Shown here piece by piece: positions 29,734-36,618 of a DNA stretch of 64,000 nucleotides (the stretch's first letter is position 1; each line of letters starts with the position of its first letter). The translations under genes were made by a program, and so were the position numbers. The notes under the pieces were generated by a model that worked only from the letters and a program-made list of their open reading frames with translations, ran no database searches and was not told the DNA's origin. The stretch is from positions 1,178,001-1,242,000 of the forward strand of contig NZ_CP114280.1 of the NCBI RefSeq assembly GCF_029635795.1. The letters run 5' to 3'. The stretch is from Dickeya lacustris (GTDB lineage Bacteria > Pseudomonadota > Gammaproteobacteria > Enterobacterales > Enterobacteriaceae).

Positions 29734-30543
29734 TTACTGCCCGCTCCAGGCGCGCAACTGCTGTTCACGCACCCGCAGTTTCTGCTCTGGCGACAGCTTG
29801 TTGTAGTCTTTGTCCAGCCCGCTTTCCCAGTCGCCGTAGAGCGGATTTGGCAACACAATAAACTGAGTGCCGAATTTGGCCCGGTTAGCGCTGACGAATG
29901 CCCGGCGCTCATCGTTCAATTTGTGGTAAGTCGCTGCGCCGAAATCATTCAGATTATCGCCGACATACAGCACAATCTGGTTGCCTTTTGCGCTGATTTC
30001 ATCAAAGCGCGCCTGCTTGTTGCTATTTCCCTTACTCAGCCACAGCGTCTGATCATTCACGTTTGGAAAACCGAGTTTACGCATGTTCTCTTGGGTGTCT
30101 GCCGCTTCGCTTTCCAGCCGGTTGGACACATACAGCACCTGGCCGCCATGACTGTTGACGTAACGGGCGAACTCTACCGCACCGGGGATCGCCCGCGCCT
30201 GGCTTGCATGTGACCAGCGGGTCCAGCTTGCCGGGCTAAACGGTTGGCCTTGTTTAGCCTGCCAGCCGCTGTATGCGCTGTTATCCAGCATGGTTTCATC
30301 TATATCGACCACCACCACTTTTTTCTTGCCTGCTGCGGTTTGAGCGGCGTCGAATGCTACGCGGGCTGAATTAAAGGCTTGATAGCACAATGCCTGGTAT
30401 TCACCCGATTGCTGAAACCAGTTAAGCGCAAGAACCGACTGATGAGAAAGCGCAGCCTGTGCGTCCGGCTGATGCGTAGTGGTACAACCGGTTAACGCCA
30501 GTGCAGCCGCCAGCGCACTGGCAGCGAACGTCAGTTTTTTCAT
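29734..30543 (-). CDS. Acid phosphatase / 5'-nucleotidase, lipoprotein e(P4) family
   Basis: A 269-residue lipoprotein: signal peptide with lipobox L-T-G-C (Cys20), then a HAD-fold class C acid phosphatase. The nucleophile motif D-I-D-E-T is at about residues 80-84, with W-Q-A-K-Q-G-Q-P-F, Y-V-S-N-R (motif II) and V-G-D-N-L-N-D-F (motif IV). Members of the e(P4) family release phosphate from nucleotides such as NMN in the periplasm or at the outer membrane. It converges with svx and is monocistronic. Confidence 0.85.
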   Translation of the reverse strand: MKKLTFAASALAAALALTGCTTTHQPDAQAALSHQSVLALNWFQQSGEYQALCYQAFNSARVAFDAAQTAAGKKKVVVVDIDETMLDNSAYSGWQAKQGQPFSPASWTRWSHASQARAIPGAVEFARYVNSHGGQVLYVSNRLESEAADTQENMRKLGFPNVNDQTLWLSKGNSNKQARFDEISAKGNQIVLYVGDNLNDFGAATYHKLNDERRAFVSANRAKFGTQFIVLPNPLYGDWESGLDKDYNKLSPEQKLRVREQQLRAWSGQ

Positions 30544-30692
30544 GAAATATCCTTGTGATTGACGGAGGAGTCAGAGCCTGCCGCGATGGTAAGCCTGTCT
30601 GTAACCTGTGTGTATGGCCTGATGCGGTTTGTCATCGAATCAGGAATGGCCTGATGAGTAAATACGCTGGTTGAATTTGTTCTTACTTTTTT

Positions 30693-30756
30693 AATGTTTG
30701 TCACGATTAATGTTTGTCATGATGAATACTTGTCACAACGAATGCTTGTCATCCAT
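30693..30756. repeat. 16-bp degenerate tandem repeat, four units
   Basis: Units at 30693, 30709, 30725 and 30741 share AAT..TTGTCA. The first two differ at two positions. It lies in the 800-bp gene-free gap between the phosphatase and nip. Confidence 0.8.
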
Positions 30757-30794
30757 CAGGAGTCTCAGCGCGCGGCCTCCTGCCATCGCGCCTG

Positions 30795-30826
30795 GTGTCA
30801 ATAGTGCTCGGCGTCAATAGCGGTTG
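30795..30826. repeat. 16-bp tandem duplication
   Basis: GTGTCAATAGTGCTCG is followed directly by GCGTCAATAGCGGTTG. The unit length is the same as in the block 40 bp upstream but the sequence is unrelated. Confidence 0.6.
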
Positions 30827-31343
30827 GTGGGAATGGCCCGCGTTGTGTTGCGTCATTAACAGCAAAAGGTCGGAAGGTTGAGCCCGCTGAAGATATTTTA
30901 TTTTTAATACCAATAATGGCGCAGCGTAAATAATGCATCTGCTATTTATTTTTTAAGGGGTTTCTCGGTTTTATGACATCAGGGTTTTTTACAATATGAA
31001 GAATAAAAGAAGATTTAACCAATTATTTAAAAAGAAAATATTTCAATTGCGTGAATTTTTATTGATATATTAGCGGCGATATCTAAATCTTGATGCAAAT
31101 TTGCATTATTGGCTGGAGAAACGGTCGGTTATTTTAAAAATAAACGGCTGTCAGGGTGGTTATGCCTTTTTTATCTTATTTTTTGATTGTTTTTTTATTA
31201 ATCTGATGACTAAGATGTTTTTATATTTTGATGTCTGTTTTGTGCAAATATTTCCCATCACATAAAGAATACGCTTTCTTTGCCGTAAAAAGCACTTATG
31301 GGCAATGATGCCCAATGTAAGTAAAACAGAAACAGGAGATGAT
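30827..31343. other. AT-rich leader region of nip
   Basis: No gene is visible. Base composition drops sharply, with long A/T runs (about 30960-31210), as is common upstream of silenced or acquired virulence genes. The nip promoter should lie here, but no confident -35/-10 pair was picked. Confidence 0.4.
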
Positions 31344-32135
31344 ATGTTTTTAAAGAAAACCGCTGTTCTGGCCACCCTTCCTTTCTGGGTCATGTTTTCC
31401 GCGAATGCTGATGATTTTGATAAATTAGATCAGGCGTTGCCAGCGGGGGTGAATGCTGCCGCTATTGCGCCCGTATTTGATTTTGATACCGATGGTTGCC
31501 TGCCGAGCGCAGGGGTGAGCCGCAGCGGGCAACAAAATGGCGGCCAGAAACCGACGGGGAGCCTGACCGGTGCATGTCGCTGGAAGACCTTCTTGGATAA
31601 ATCAAATACGTTGCACCGCTATGCGTGTATTAACAACGGCGGCAATCGTTATTGCGGTCATTTTTATGCGCTGTATTTTCTGAAAGATCAAATACTGGCT
31701 GGCGTAAATAGCGGCCATCGTCATGACTGGGAATATGCCGCCGTCTGGACAAAAAACGGTGCGGTCACGCACGGGAGTTTCAGCGCTCACGGTAAATTGA
31801 CGACAACGGCTGCCTCGAATATCGATAAGCAAAGCGGCCATTTGAAGTTTGTTTACCATAAAGACGGCGCGCTGACGCATGCATTCCGTTTTGCCGATTT
31901 CGGTGAACAGGCGGAAAACCCTTACAATACGTTCGTCACACCTGATATCGTTAGCTGGTATTCCATTCATGGTGATGGCATCAGCAATCAGGAAATGCGT
32001 AATAAATTGAATTCTTTTAATTATGAATCAGCTGATATTCCAATGAAAGACAGCAACTTTCTTTCCAATCTCAATGCCGGTAAGCCTGGCGATTATCCGG
32101 CCTTTACGCAGGCCAGTATCGACAGTTCTAAATAA
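31344..32135 (+). CDS. nipE: NEP1-like necrosis-inducing protein (Nip)
   Basis: A 263-residue NPP1/NLP cytolysin, a secreted toxin of soft-rot bacteria that damages dicot plasma membranes. Signal peptide about 1-22 ending S-A-N-A. The hallmark heptapeptide G-H-R-H-D-W-E is at residues 124-130, with cysteine-bearing stretches D-G-C-L-P and L-T-G-A-C-R before it. The ATG at 31344 has AGGAG five bases upstream; an in-frame start at 31305 would only lengthen the signal peptide. Secretion by the Out system is known for the Pectobacterium homologue and is inferred here. It sits about 200 bp from a satellite attachment scar. Confidence 0.9.
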   Translation: MFLKKTAVLATLPFWVMFSANADDFDKLDQALPAGVNAAAIAPVFDFDTDGCLPSAGVSRSGQQNGGQKPTGSLTGACRWKTFLDKSNTLHRYACINNGGNRYCGHFYALYFLKDQILAGVNSGHRHDWEYAAVWTKNGAVTHGSFSAHGKLTTTAASNIDKQSGHLKFVYHKDGALTHAFRFADFGEQAENPYNTFVTPDIVSWYSIHGDGISNQEMRNKLNSFNYESADIPMKDSNFLSNLNAGKPGDYPAFTQASIDSSK

Positions 32136-32344
32136 AGCCGCTTTAGCCGGGCCTGGCTCGGCTATTTGCTCTTACCTGTATTTTAAAACGAGTCGCCACA
32201 TTTACGCGCCCGATCAGATAACATCCTCTCAGCCTTATTCCTTATTCACGACATCGACAAGAGGCAACGCGCAGTTTGCCGACGGACATTGGCCGTGCTC
32301 TGCCGTATGAGACGGTGTATAAAAAGACAGGGTATAAAAAGACG
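32136..32344. other. Gap between nip and the att-flanking repeat
   Basis: No gene. Contains a weak hairpin (AGCCG / CGGCT near 32145-32165) followed by a short T-rich stretch, which may be the nip terminator, and the 15-bp repeat described separately. Confidence 0.35.
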
Positions 32345-32355
32345 GTGTATAGAAA
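32311..32355. repeat. 15-bp tandem repeat at the outer edge of the long direct repeat
   Basis: GACGGTGTATAAAAA, GACAGGGTATAAAAA and GACGGTGTATAGAAA follow one another without gaps. The third copy overlaps the beginning of the 179-bp direct repeat that recurs next to the integrase. Confidence 0.75.
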
Positions 32356-32523
32356 AAAGACAGAACCTGTCATATACACAATTTTATACACACAATGGCC
32401 GGGCTTCTATAGGCTTTGGTTGGATGGTATAGGACAGGGGTTTTTTCTTTTTGCTTGTTTTTAAAGGATTTTTAGACTTGCTGAGAAGGTGTGAGACGGG
32501 TCGATGGCGTCCCCGACAGGAAT
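32345..32523. repeat. Left copy of 179-bp direct repeat ending in the att core
   Basis: Matches 43548-43726 over its full length with about ten mismatches by eye. Its last 19 bp (32505-32523) are identical to the 3' end of the tRNA-Arg gene plus CCA. The other 160 bp equal the integrase-to-tRNA spacer, which should be inside the element, so its presence outside the left att core suggests a remnant of another related insertion. Confidence 0.85.
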
Positions 32524-32923
32524 GGAATTTAATAAATAAAATATTGAATTTTAAGTATTTTCTTGTTTTTTATTTTGTTTTATACATGTAGTTATACGCA
32601 TTTATGATAAATTTTATTCTGCCTTACTGAATTAGGACATGGCTGCACTCTGTCTATTTCTCTTGTTATTTTCATTTCTTTACAAAAGATTATTTCGTGA
32701 GCTTCAAATTGTTGAATATAGGTGAATAATGGTGAATACAGGTGAGGAGTGGTAAGAACAAAAATAATAAGATCTGTTATTCTTTTTCACACGCCGCTGT
32801 TACAAATCCTGCATATTTACATGGTGGCATTAAGATGTAACTCTATATCTATCCAACCGGTTCTTACCTAATCTGAGATTTTCTCACATGGTCTAATTGT
32901 ATTTGTTTTGAGGAAGGGAATGT
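32524..32923. promoter_or_regulatory. AlpA upstream region with 10-bp direct repeats
   Basis: AT-rich, gene-free. At 32711-32760 five tandem decamers occur (GTTGAATATA, GGTGAATAAT, GGTGAATACA, GGTGAGGAGT, GGTAAGAACA). They resemble the P4 alpha-protein iteron decamer GGTGAACAGA as I remember it, so they may be a second origin-type or regulatory site. Confidence 0.5.
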
Positions 32924-33112
32924 ATGAGTTTATCTATTAATGAAAATAATGATGTGCGATTAATCCGTCTGAAGGATGTGATATCAAAAACAGGGTTGCC
33001 GCGTTCAACACTTTACCGCCGAATGAAAGAAGGATTGTTTCCACTGAATGTGTCTATTGGAGAAAACTCTGTAGCGTGGGTGGAGCATGAGGTTAATGAT
33101 TGGATTGAATGA
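32924..33112 (+). CDS. alpA: AlpA-family regulator
   Basis: A 62-residue AlpA-type helix-turn-helix protein. The recognition region L-K-D-V-I-S-K-T-G-L-P-R-S-T-L-Y-R-R-M-K-E-G-L-F-P (about 16-40) is the family hallmark, followed by W-V-E-H-E-V-N-D-W-I. In P4-like elements the homologue (Vis/AlpA) controls integrase expression and excision. AGGAAGGG precedes the ATG. First gene of the rightward satellite operon. Confidence 0.88.
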   Translation: MSLSINENNDVRLIRLKDVISKTGLPRSTLYRRMKEGLFPLNVSIGENSVAWVEHEVNDWIE

Positions 33113-33139
33113 TAGTTTGAAGAATAGAAAGAGCATGAA

Positions 33140-33997
33140 ATGAAAAAAATTCCTTTTTGTAAGCATAGCCCATCAATGAATATTATTGCGGCGTATGTTT
33201 CGATCCCTTTTGAAACTGATCACGGTGATGGTGGTTTTGCTATTCGGGTGATTGAGATTTACCGTTTATTCAAAATGGAACGATTGTTAGCTGAGTTTGA
33301 AGTGCTGACCGGCTATGGTGCGTCCTGGTATCGGTGCGACGCTGAAGAAATTAACGCATTGGTTGAGCGCGGTACGGCTATCTGCGACGCGGCACGCCAA
33401 GCAAGCCAGGAAGCCGAACGTGAAAAAGTACAGTGTGAGAGTCTGCTCACCAATCTTAGCCAGGGGGCTTTTGATGCAGCTAAATGGCGTATGTCACTTA
33501 AAGAAGCATTAAGGCAAACACAGGATAAGGCATTACGGGCGAAAGATAACGCTGAACGAGCCAGGTTAGTATTAAATGCTCGACTGGGATTATTAGGGCT
33601 GTTGCGTCCGGTGGTTGAGGATATGTTGAGTAAGCGTATCAAGGGGCTGAGAAATAAGGTAATGGAACAACTACCGATTATCGAGTTGCCCGCTTATACC
33701 TATCAGGTTTCATTACACCCCTGTGGGTTGGAAGAAAAATCACATATTAGTGCCTGGAAAACAATGGATGCATTACAGTCGGCTATTCAGAAAGTAGTAA
33801 ACCATTGCCGTACTCCTACGGATAAATATGAGTTAAATCACCACGGTGTTGAAAAAGCAGAATTATGCCGGTGTTATTACAGTGCTGATGGTGAGCTATT
33901 TCGTCAATTAATGCCGGTTGCCGATTATGTAGATTCCATGTTGCCTGGGAAAGTTGCTTTTTCTAAAAAGCAAAGGTTAATGAAAAGCGATATCTAA
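33140..33997 (+). CDS. Uncharacterised satellite protein with central coiled coil
   Basis: A 285-residue protein that I do not recognise. The N-terminal part (1-75) is a mixed alpha/beta region; about residues 80-150 are highly charged and helical with heptad-like spacing (A-R-Q-A-S-Q-E-A-E-R-E-K and later T-Q-D-K-A-L-R-A-K-D-N-A-E-R-A-R), predicting a coiled coil; a hydrophobic stretch L-G-L-L-G-L-L-R-P-V-V follows. No signal peptide. It is 27 bp after alpA and 35 bp before the capsid gene, so it belongs to the same transcript. A scaffold-like or capsid-associated role is possible from position and coiled coil only. Confidence 0.6.
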   Translation: MKKIPFCKHSPSMNIIAAYVSIPFETDHGDGGFAIRVIEIYRLFKMERLLAEFEVLTGYGASWYRCDAEEINALVERGTAICDAARQASQEAEREKVQCESLLTNLSQGAFDAAKWRMSLKEALRQTQDKALRAKDNAERARLVLNARLGLLGLLRPVVEDMLSKRIKGLRNKVMEQLPIIELPAYTYQVSLHPCGLEEKSHISAWKTMDALQSAIQKVVNHCRTPTDKYELNHHGVEKAELCRCYYSADGELFRQLMPVADYVDSMLPGKVAFSKKQRLMKSDI

Positions 33998-34032
33998 CCA
34001 AGTTTATCACTCCATTTAAAAAGGAAATAACC

Positions 34033-35031
34033 ATGATTCACGTTAATGCTCCGGCATTGGCGGGGGAGTTTCATCGAAATTTTACCCGTGGTGTGCAATT
34101 TATTAATAAAGAAAAAGGCAGCTTTACTATTTCGGCTGGTGCTGAGAAACAGTTGCGTATCGCGCTGATGGAATCGGGCTGGATGATGCAGGGCATTACC
34201 TTGCTTGATGTGGATGACGGGGCCGGGCAGGCGATTACGCTCGGTGATAATAGCCTGCATACCGGGCGCAGTCTTAACGGGCGTTTTAACAAACCGCTGG
34301 CAGTGAATGGCACCCCTTATGTTTTGGTTGAAACGGATACGTGCGCGTCGCTCAGTTATCACCAGATGTCTGCCATTGCCAATTTGGGAGGCATTGAACA
34401 CTTTACCCGTGTGGTATCTGATTTCTTCGATCGTGTGATGGCATTGGATATCCTGCGCATCGGCTTTAATGGTGCCTTTATTTCACCGGAAACCCGCCCC
34501 GAAAAATATCCCAGAGGTCAGGATGTCAACCTAGGCTGGCACGCGCTGGCCAAGCAGTTCAACGGCGGTTCTCAGGTTCTGACGGATGCCTTTACGTTGG
34601 GGCCGGGAGGGCATTTCCCCCATCTGGATGCACTGGCAAACCATTTAATCACTGAAAAAATTCCAGAAGGTTTTCGGGATGATCCGCGCTTGGTGGTGTT
34701 GGTCGGGGCAGAACTGGCGGCAATGGAACGGTTACGACTGTTCATGATGGCAGACAAACCTGCTGATACGGCTGCTGCACAGATGGCGACCAGCTCTGTA
34801 GCCGGGCGCTTTGCCTTTGTACCGCCGTTTATGCCGGGAAAACGCCTGGCTGTCACCACTCTGGACAATTTACACGTCTACACGCAGATGAATACCCGTT
34901 ATTTCCGAGCGGCCTTTATCGATGACCGCAAGGTTTATGAGCATAGCTATTTGCGTAATGAAGGTTATGCGCTGGGGGATGGGTACTTATATGCCGCTGC
35001 TGATGAAAACGCCGTGACGTTAGTGCAGTGA
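34033..35031 (+). CDS. P2-family major capsid protein (gpN-like)
   Basis: A 332-residue protein matching the P2 gpN family: F-N-G-A-F-I-S-P-E-T-R at about 150-160, D-V-N-L-G-W-H-A-L, then H-L-D-A-L-A-N-H-L-I...D-P-R-L-V-V-L-V-G-A-E-L, and a C-terminal N-L-H-V-Y-T-Q / E-G-Y-A-L-G-D-G. gpN forms the icosahedral head shell of P2 and, when resized by Sid, of P4. P4 itself has no capsid gene, so its presence here is notable; the length is near P2 gpN (357). It is followed after 7 bp by a gpO-like gene. It may build element-specific heads or interfere with helper heads. Confidence 0.85.
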   Translation: MIHVNAPALAGEFHRNFTRGVQFINKEKGSFTISAGAEKQLRIALMESGWMMQGITLLDVDDGAGQAITLGDNSLHTGRSLNGRFNKPLAVNGTPYVLVETDTCASLSYHQMSAIANLGGIEHFTRVVSDFFDRVMALDILRIGFNGAFISPETRPEKYPRGQDVNLGWHALAKQFNGGSQVLTDAFTLGPGGHFPHLDALANHLITEKIPEGFRDDPRLVVLVGAELAAMERLRLFMMADKPADTAAAQMATSSVAGRFAFVPPFMPGKRLAVTTLDNLHVYTQMNTRYFRAAFIDDRKVYEHSYLRNEGYALGDGYLYAAADENAVTLVQ

Positions 35032-35038
35032 GGACGGG

Positions 35039-35548
35039 ATGAACGATTCACAGTTAAGTACGGGGTGGTTTTGTGTTGCCACGCAAGGGGCAACGATTGA
35101 CGGGCGTTACATTGAGCCGGAATGGCTTATCGATATGGCACAAACCTACGATCCCAAGCGCTATACCGCGTTGATTTGGGAAGAGCACCGGCGTGATGCG
35201 GATAACCTGGGGGAAGTGCTGGCGGCCCGGCATGAAATCCATCAGGGGGAGATGCGCTTATATGTGCGTATCCGGCCAACGGCCAGATTGGTGCGCTACA
35301 ACGAGAACGGGCAAAAACTGTTTTGCTCGATTGAAGTCGCTGAGGATTTTCCGTCAGAAGGGCGTTTTTATCTCAGTGGGTTGGCTGTTACTGACAGCCC
35401 AGCCAGTGGAGGAACATCCCGGCTGAGTTTTAGTCGTAATCGAGCGTATTTCTCGCGTCGGGGGAAACCGATCCACTGTAGTCAGCCTATTCCTTGTCAT
35501 TTTTCTTTGTCGCCATCTGGCTGGTTTGCTGCTATTTCCGGTGGCTGA
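35039..35548 (+). CDS. gpO-like capsid maturation protease lacking the scaffold domain
   Basis: A 169-residue protein equal to the N-terminal protease half of P2 gpO (284 residues). The catalytic triad known for gpO is conserved: Asp21 in T-I-D-G-R, His50 in W-E-E-H, Ser97 in F-C-S-I-E; S-G-L-A-V-T-D-S-P-A-S follows as in P2. After about residue 140 similarity ends and a short unrelated tail finishes just before a strong terminator, so the helical scaffold domain is absent. It may process capsids without acting as scaffold, or rely on the helper gpO. Confidence 0.8.
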   Translation: MNDSQLSTGWFCVATQGATIDGRYIEPEWLIDMAQTYDPKRYTALIWEEHRRDADNLGEVLAARHEIHQGEMRLYVRIRPTARLVRYNENGQKLFCSIEVAEDFPSEGRFYLSGLAVTDSPASGGTSRLSFSRNRAYFSRRGKPIHCSQPIPCHFSLSPSGWFAAISGG

Positions 35549-35560
35549 GGCGGGGCCAAA

Positions 35561-35593
35561 AAACACCCGGTGCGGTGGTTGCACCGGGTGTTT
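35561..35593. terminator. Terminator after the capsid/protease genes
   Basis: AAACACCCGGTGC and GCACCGGGTGTTT form a perfect 13-bp stem with a 7-nt loop and an A/T tract on each side. It separates the capsid genes from the Ash/Icd segment. Confidence 0.8.
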
Positions 35594-35636
35594 CTGTCAT
35601 ATCAGGAGTGTCTCATCCATGAGAACAGGAAGGACT

Positions 35637-36374
35637 ATGTACGCGATAACGTTTCCCGTCAATCGTAGGAGTTCGGATAAAAACCGCTTGCTGTCACCAG
35701 AAAACGGGGGGTATAGTTTTCCCGTTGCCGCAAAATCGGCAACCGGGCGTAGGAACCCGAAACGTTTACAGGCGACACCAGACGCGCCATGCGTCTTTTT
35801 TATTGTCGATGCTTTTGCACACCTATCGAAAATGGCTTTTTGCCATGCAGAATCAATGGTGGGCTGGGCAGGGCAGCCTTCGGGCTGGCCGGTTTCCTGT
35901 AACGCCGGTATTCCTACCCCTGCTCAGTCCACCACCCGCAGTGTAGGAACTCAGGTGGTGGGTATTTTACCCAGTTACAGGAGGCTACCTTTATGGTTGC
36001 GACCCCTACCCAAACTCACCCTGAATTTGTCTTTCTATTCCTGGCTGTACGCCGTTCAGATATTGATGCCGTACCACACCGTGAAAGCGTGGTGGCTCCC
36101 AATGAACAGTGTGCCCGCCGTTTACTGGCGCGTGATTATGTTCTTGCCTTTGCAGGGCGTTTGCCGGTTATCGGAGGTCGCCATGTTTGATGATACCCCG
36201 CTGGAACTGGATGAGGTGCTTGATCAATGTCGTGCGCTGGCCTATGCCCTGATTGAACTGGATCAGCTGGAAGTGCGAGAGATCCTGATATTTATTCTGG
36301 CTGAACGCCTGAACCTGTTATATCGCCTTAATGAATCCCCGGAGCCAGATAACCCGGAGGATACCTATGAATAA
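35637..36374 (+). CDS. Ash-family protein frame (may end functionally inside the Icd gene)
   Basis: The frame carries the Ash-family block S-P-E-N-G-G...V-A-A-K-S-A-T-G-R-R-N-P...A-T-P-D-A-P-C-V-F-F...S-M-V-G-W-A-G, found upstream of alpha-type primases in P4-like satellites. AGGAAGG precedes the ATG. The frame continues without stop through the Icd-like gene (another frame) and into the short MFDDTPLELDE gene, giving 245 residues. The first about 115 residues are the credible Ash part; whether the rest is translated as a fusion is uncertain. In P4 this segment also holds the immunity RNA, which could be here too, for example at the AACGGG/CCCGTT hairpin near 35702-35725. Confidence 0.5.
   Translation: MYAITFPVNRRSSDKNRLLSPENGGYSFPVAAKSATGRRNPKRLQATPDAPCVFFIVDAFAHLSKMAFCHAESMVGWAGQPSGWPVSCNAGIPTPAQSTTRSVGTQVVGILPSYRRLPLWLRPLPKLTLNLSFYSWLYAVQILMPYHTVKAWWLPMNSVPAVYWRVIMFLPLQGVCRLSEVAMFDDTPLELDEVLDQCRALAYALIELDQLEVREILIFILAERLNLLYRLNESPEPDNPEDTYE
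35993..36190 (+). CDS. Host cell division inhibitor Icd-like protein
   Basis: A 65-residue protein resembling the Icd-like family of P1/P4-type elements: T-Q-T-H-P-E-F-V-F-L-F-L-A-V-R-R-S-D near the start and A-R-R-L-L-A-R-D-Y-V-L-A-F-A-G-R-L-P-V at the end. Inhibition of host division is described for P1 Icd; it is inferred here. An AGGAGG lies upstream of the ATG. It overlaps the Ash frame entirely, in a different phase, and the next gene starts 8 bp before its end. Confidence 0.7.
   Translation: MVATPTQTHPEFVFLFLAVRRSDIDAVPHRESVVAPNEQCARRLLARDYVLAFAGRLPVIGGRHV
36183..36374 (+). CDS. Small satellite protein, uncharacterised
   Basis: A 63-residue acidic, leucine-rich protein (MFDDTPLELDEVLDQCRALA, then E-I-L-I-F-I-L-A-E-R-L-N-L-L-Y-R-L) with GGAGGTCGCC before the ATG, so it is probably translated on its own. 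It is in the same frame as the upstream Ash frame. Four-base-type overlaps with icd and the next gene indicate a tightly packed operon. Function unknown. Confidence 0.6.
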   Translation: MFDDTPLELDEVLDQCRALAYALIELDQLEVREILIFILAERLNLLYRLNESPEPDNPEDTYE

Positions 36375-36618
36375 CGCTAATTTTCCATGTGCCCACACCC
36401 AGTGTGGTGATGAAACAGTTCAAAGGGAGATGCTGGTTGCCGGATTAATGGCGGATCTATTGCGTGATCGTGACGGTATGGTGACGCAACCCCTCAATGT
36501 AGAAAGCGTGGCAGCGGTCTTTGAATGTGTGCATGAACAGCTCAATGATGCTGTTAGCAATAATGCGTTTATGTCAGAAGCGCTATCGCCGGATGAAGGG
36601 GGGGCGTGTGACGCATAA
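36367..36618 (+). CDS. Small satellite protein before the primase, uncharacterised
   Basis: An 83-residue protein (MNNANFPCAHTQCGDETVQR at its start). The ATG at 36367 follows GGAGGATACCT and overlaps the preceding gene by 8 bp; its end overlaps the primase GTG start by 11 bp. Similar short ORFs precede alpha-like primases in P4-type islands. No domain is recognised. Confidence 0.6.
   Translation: MNNANFPCAHTQCGDETVQREMLVAGLMADLLRDRDGMVTQPLNVESVAAVFECVHEQLNDAVSNNAFMSEALSPDEGGACDA

Noticed and set aside
25605..30826. Short tandem repeats considered as CRISPR arrays
   Set aside because: Units are 16 bp, contiguous, degenerate and without spacers, and no cas genes are present.
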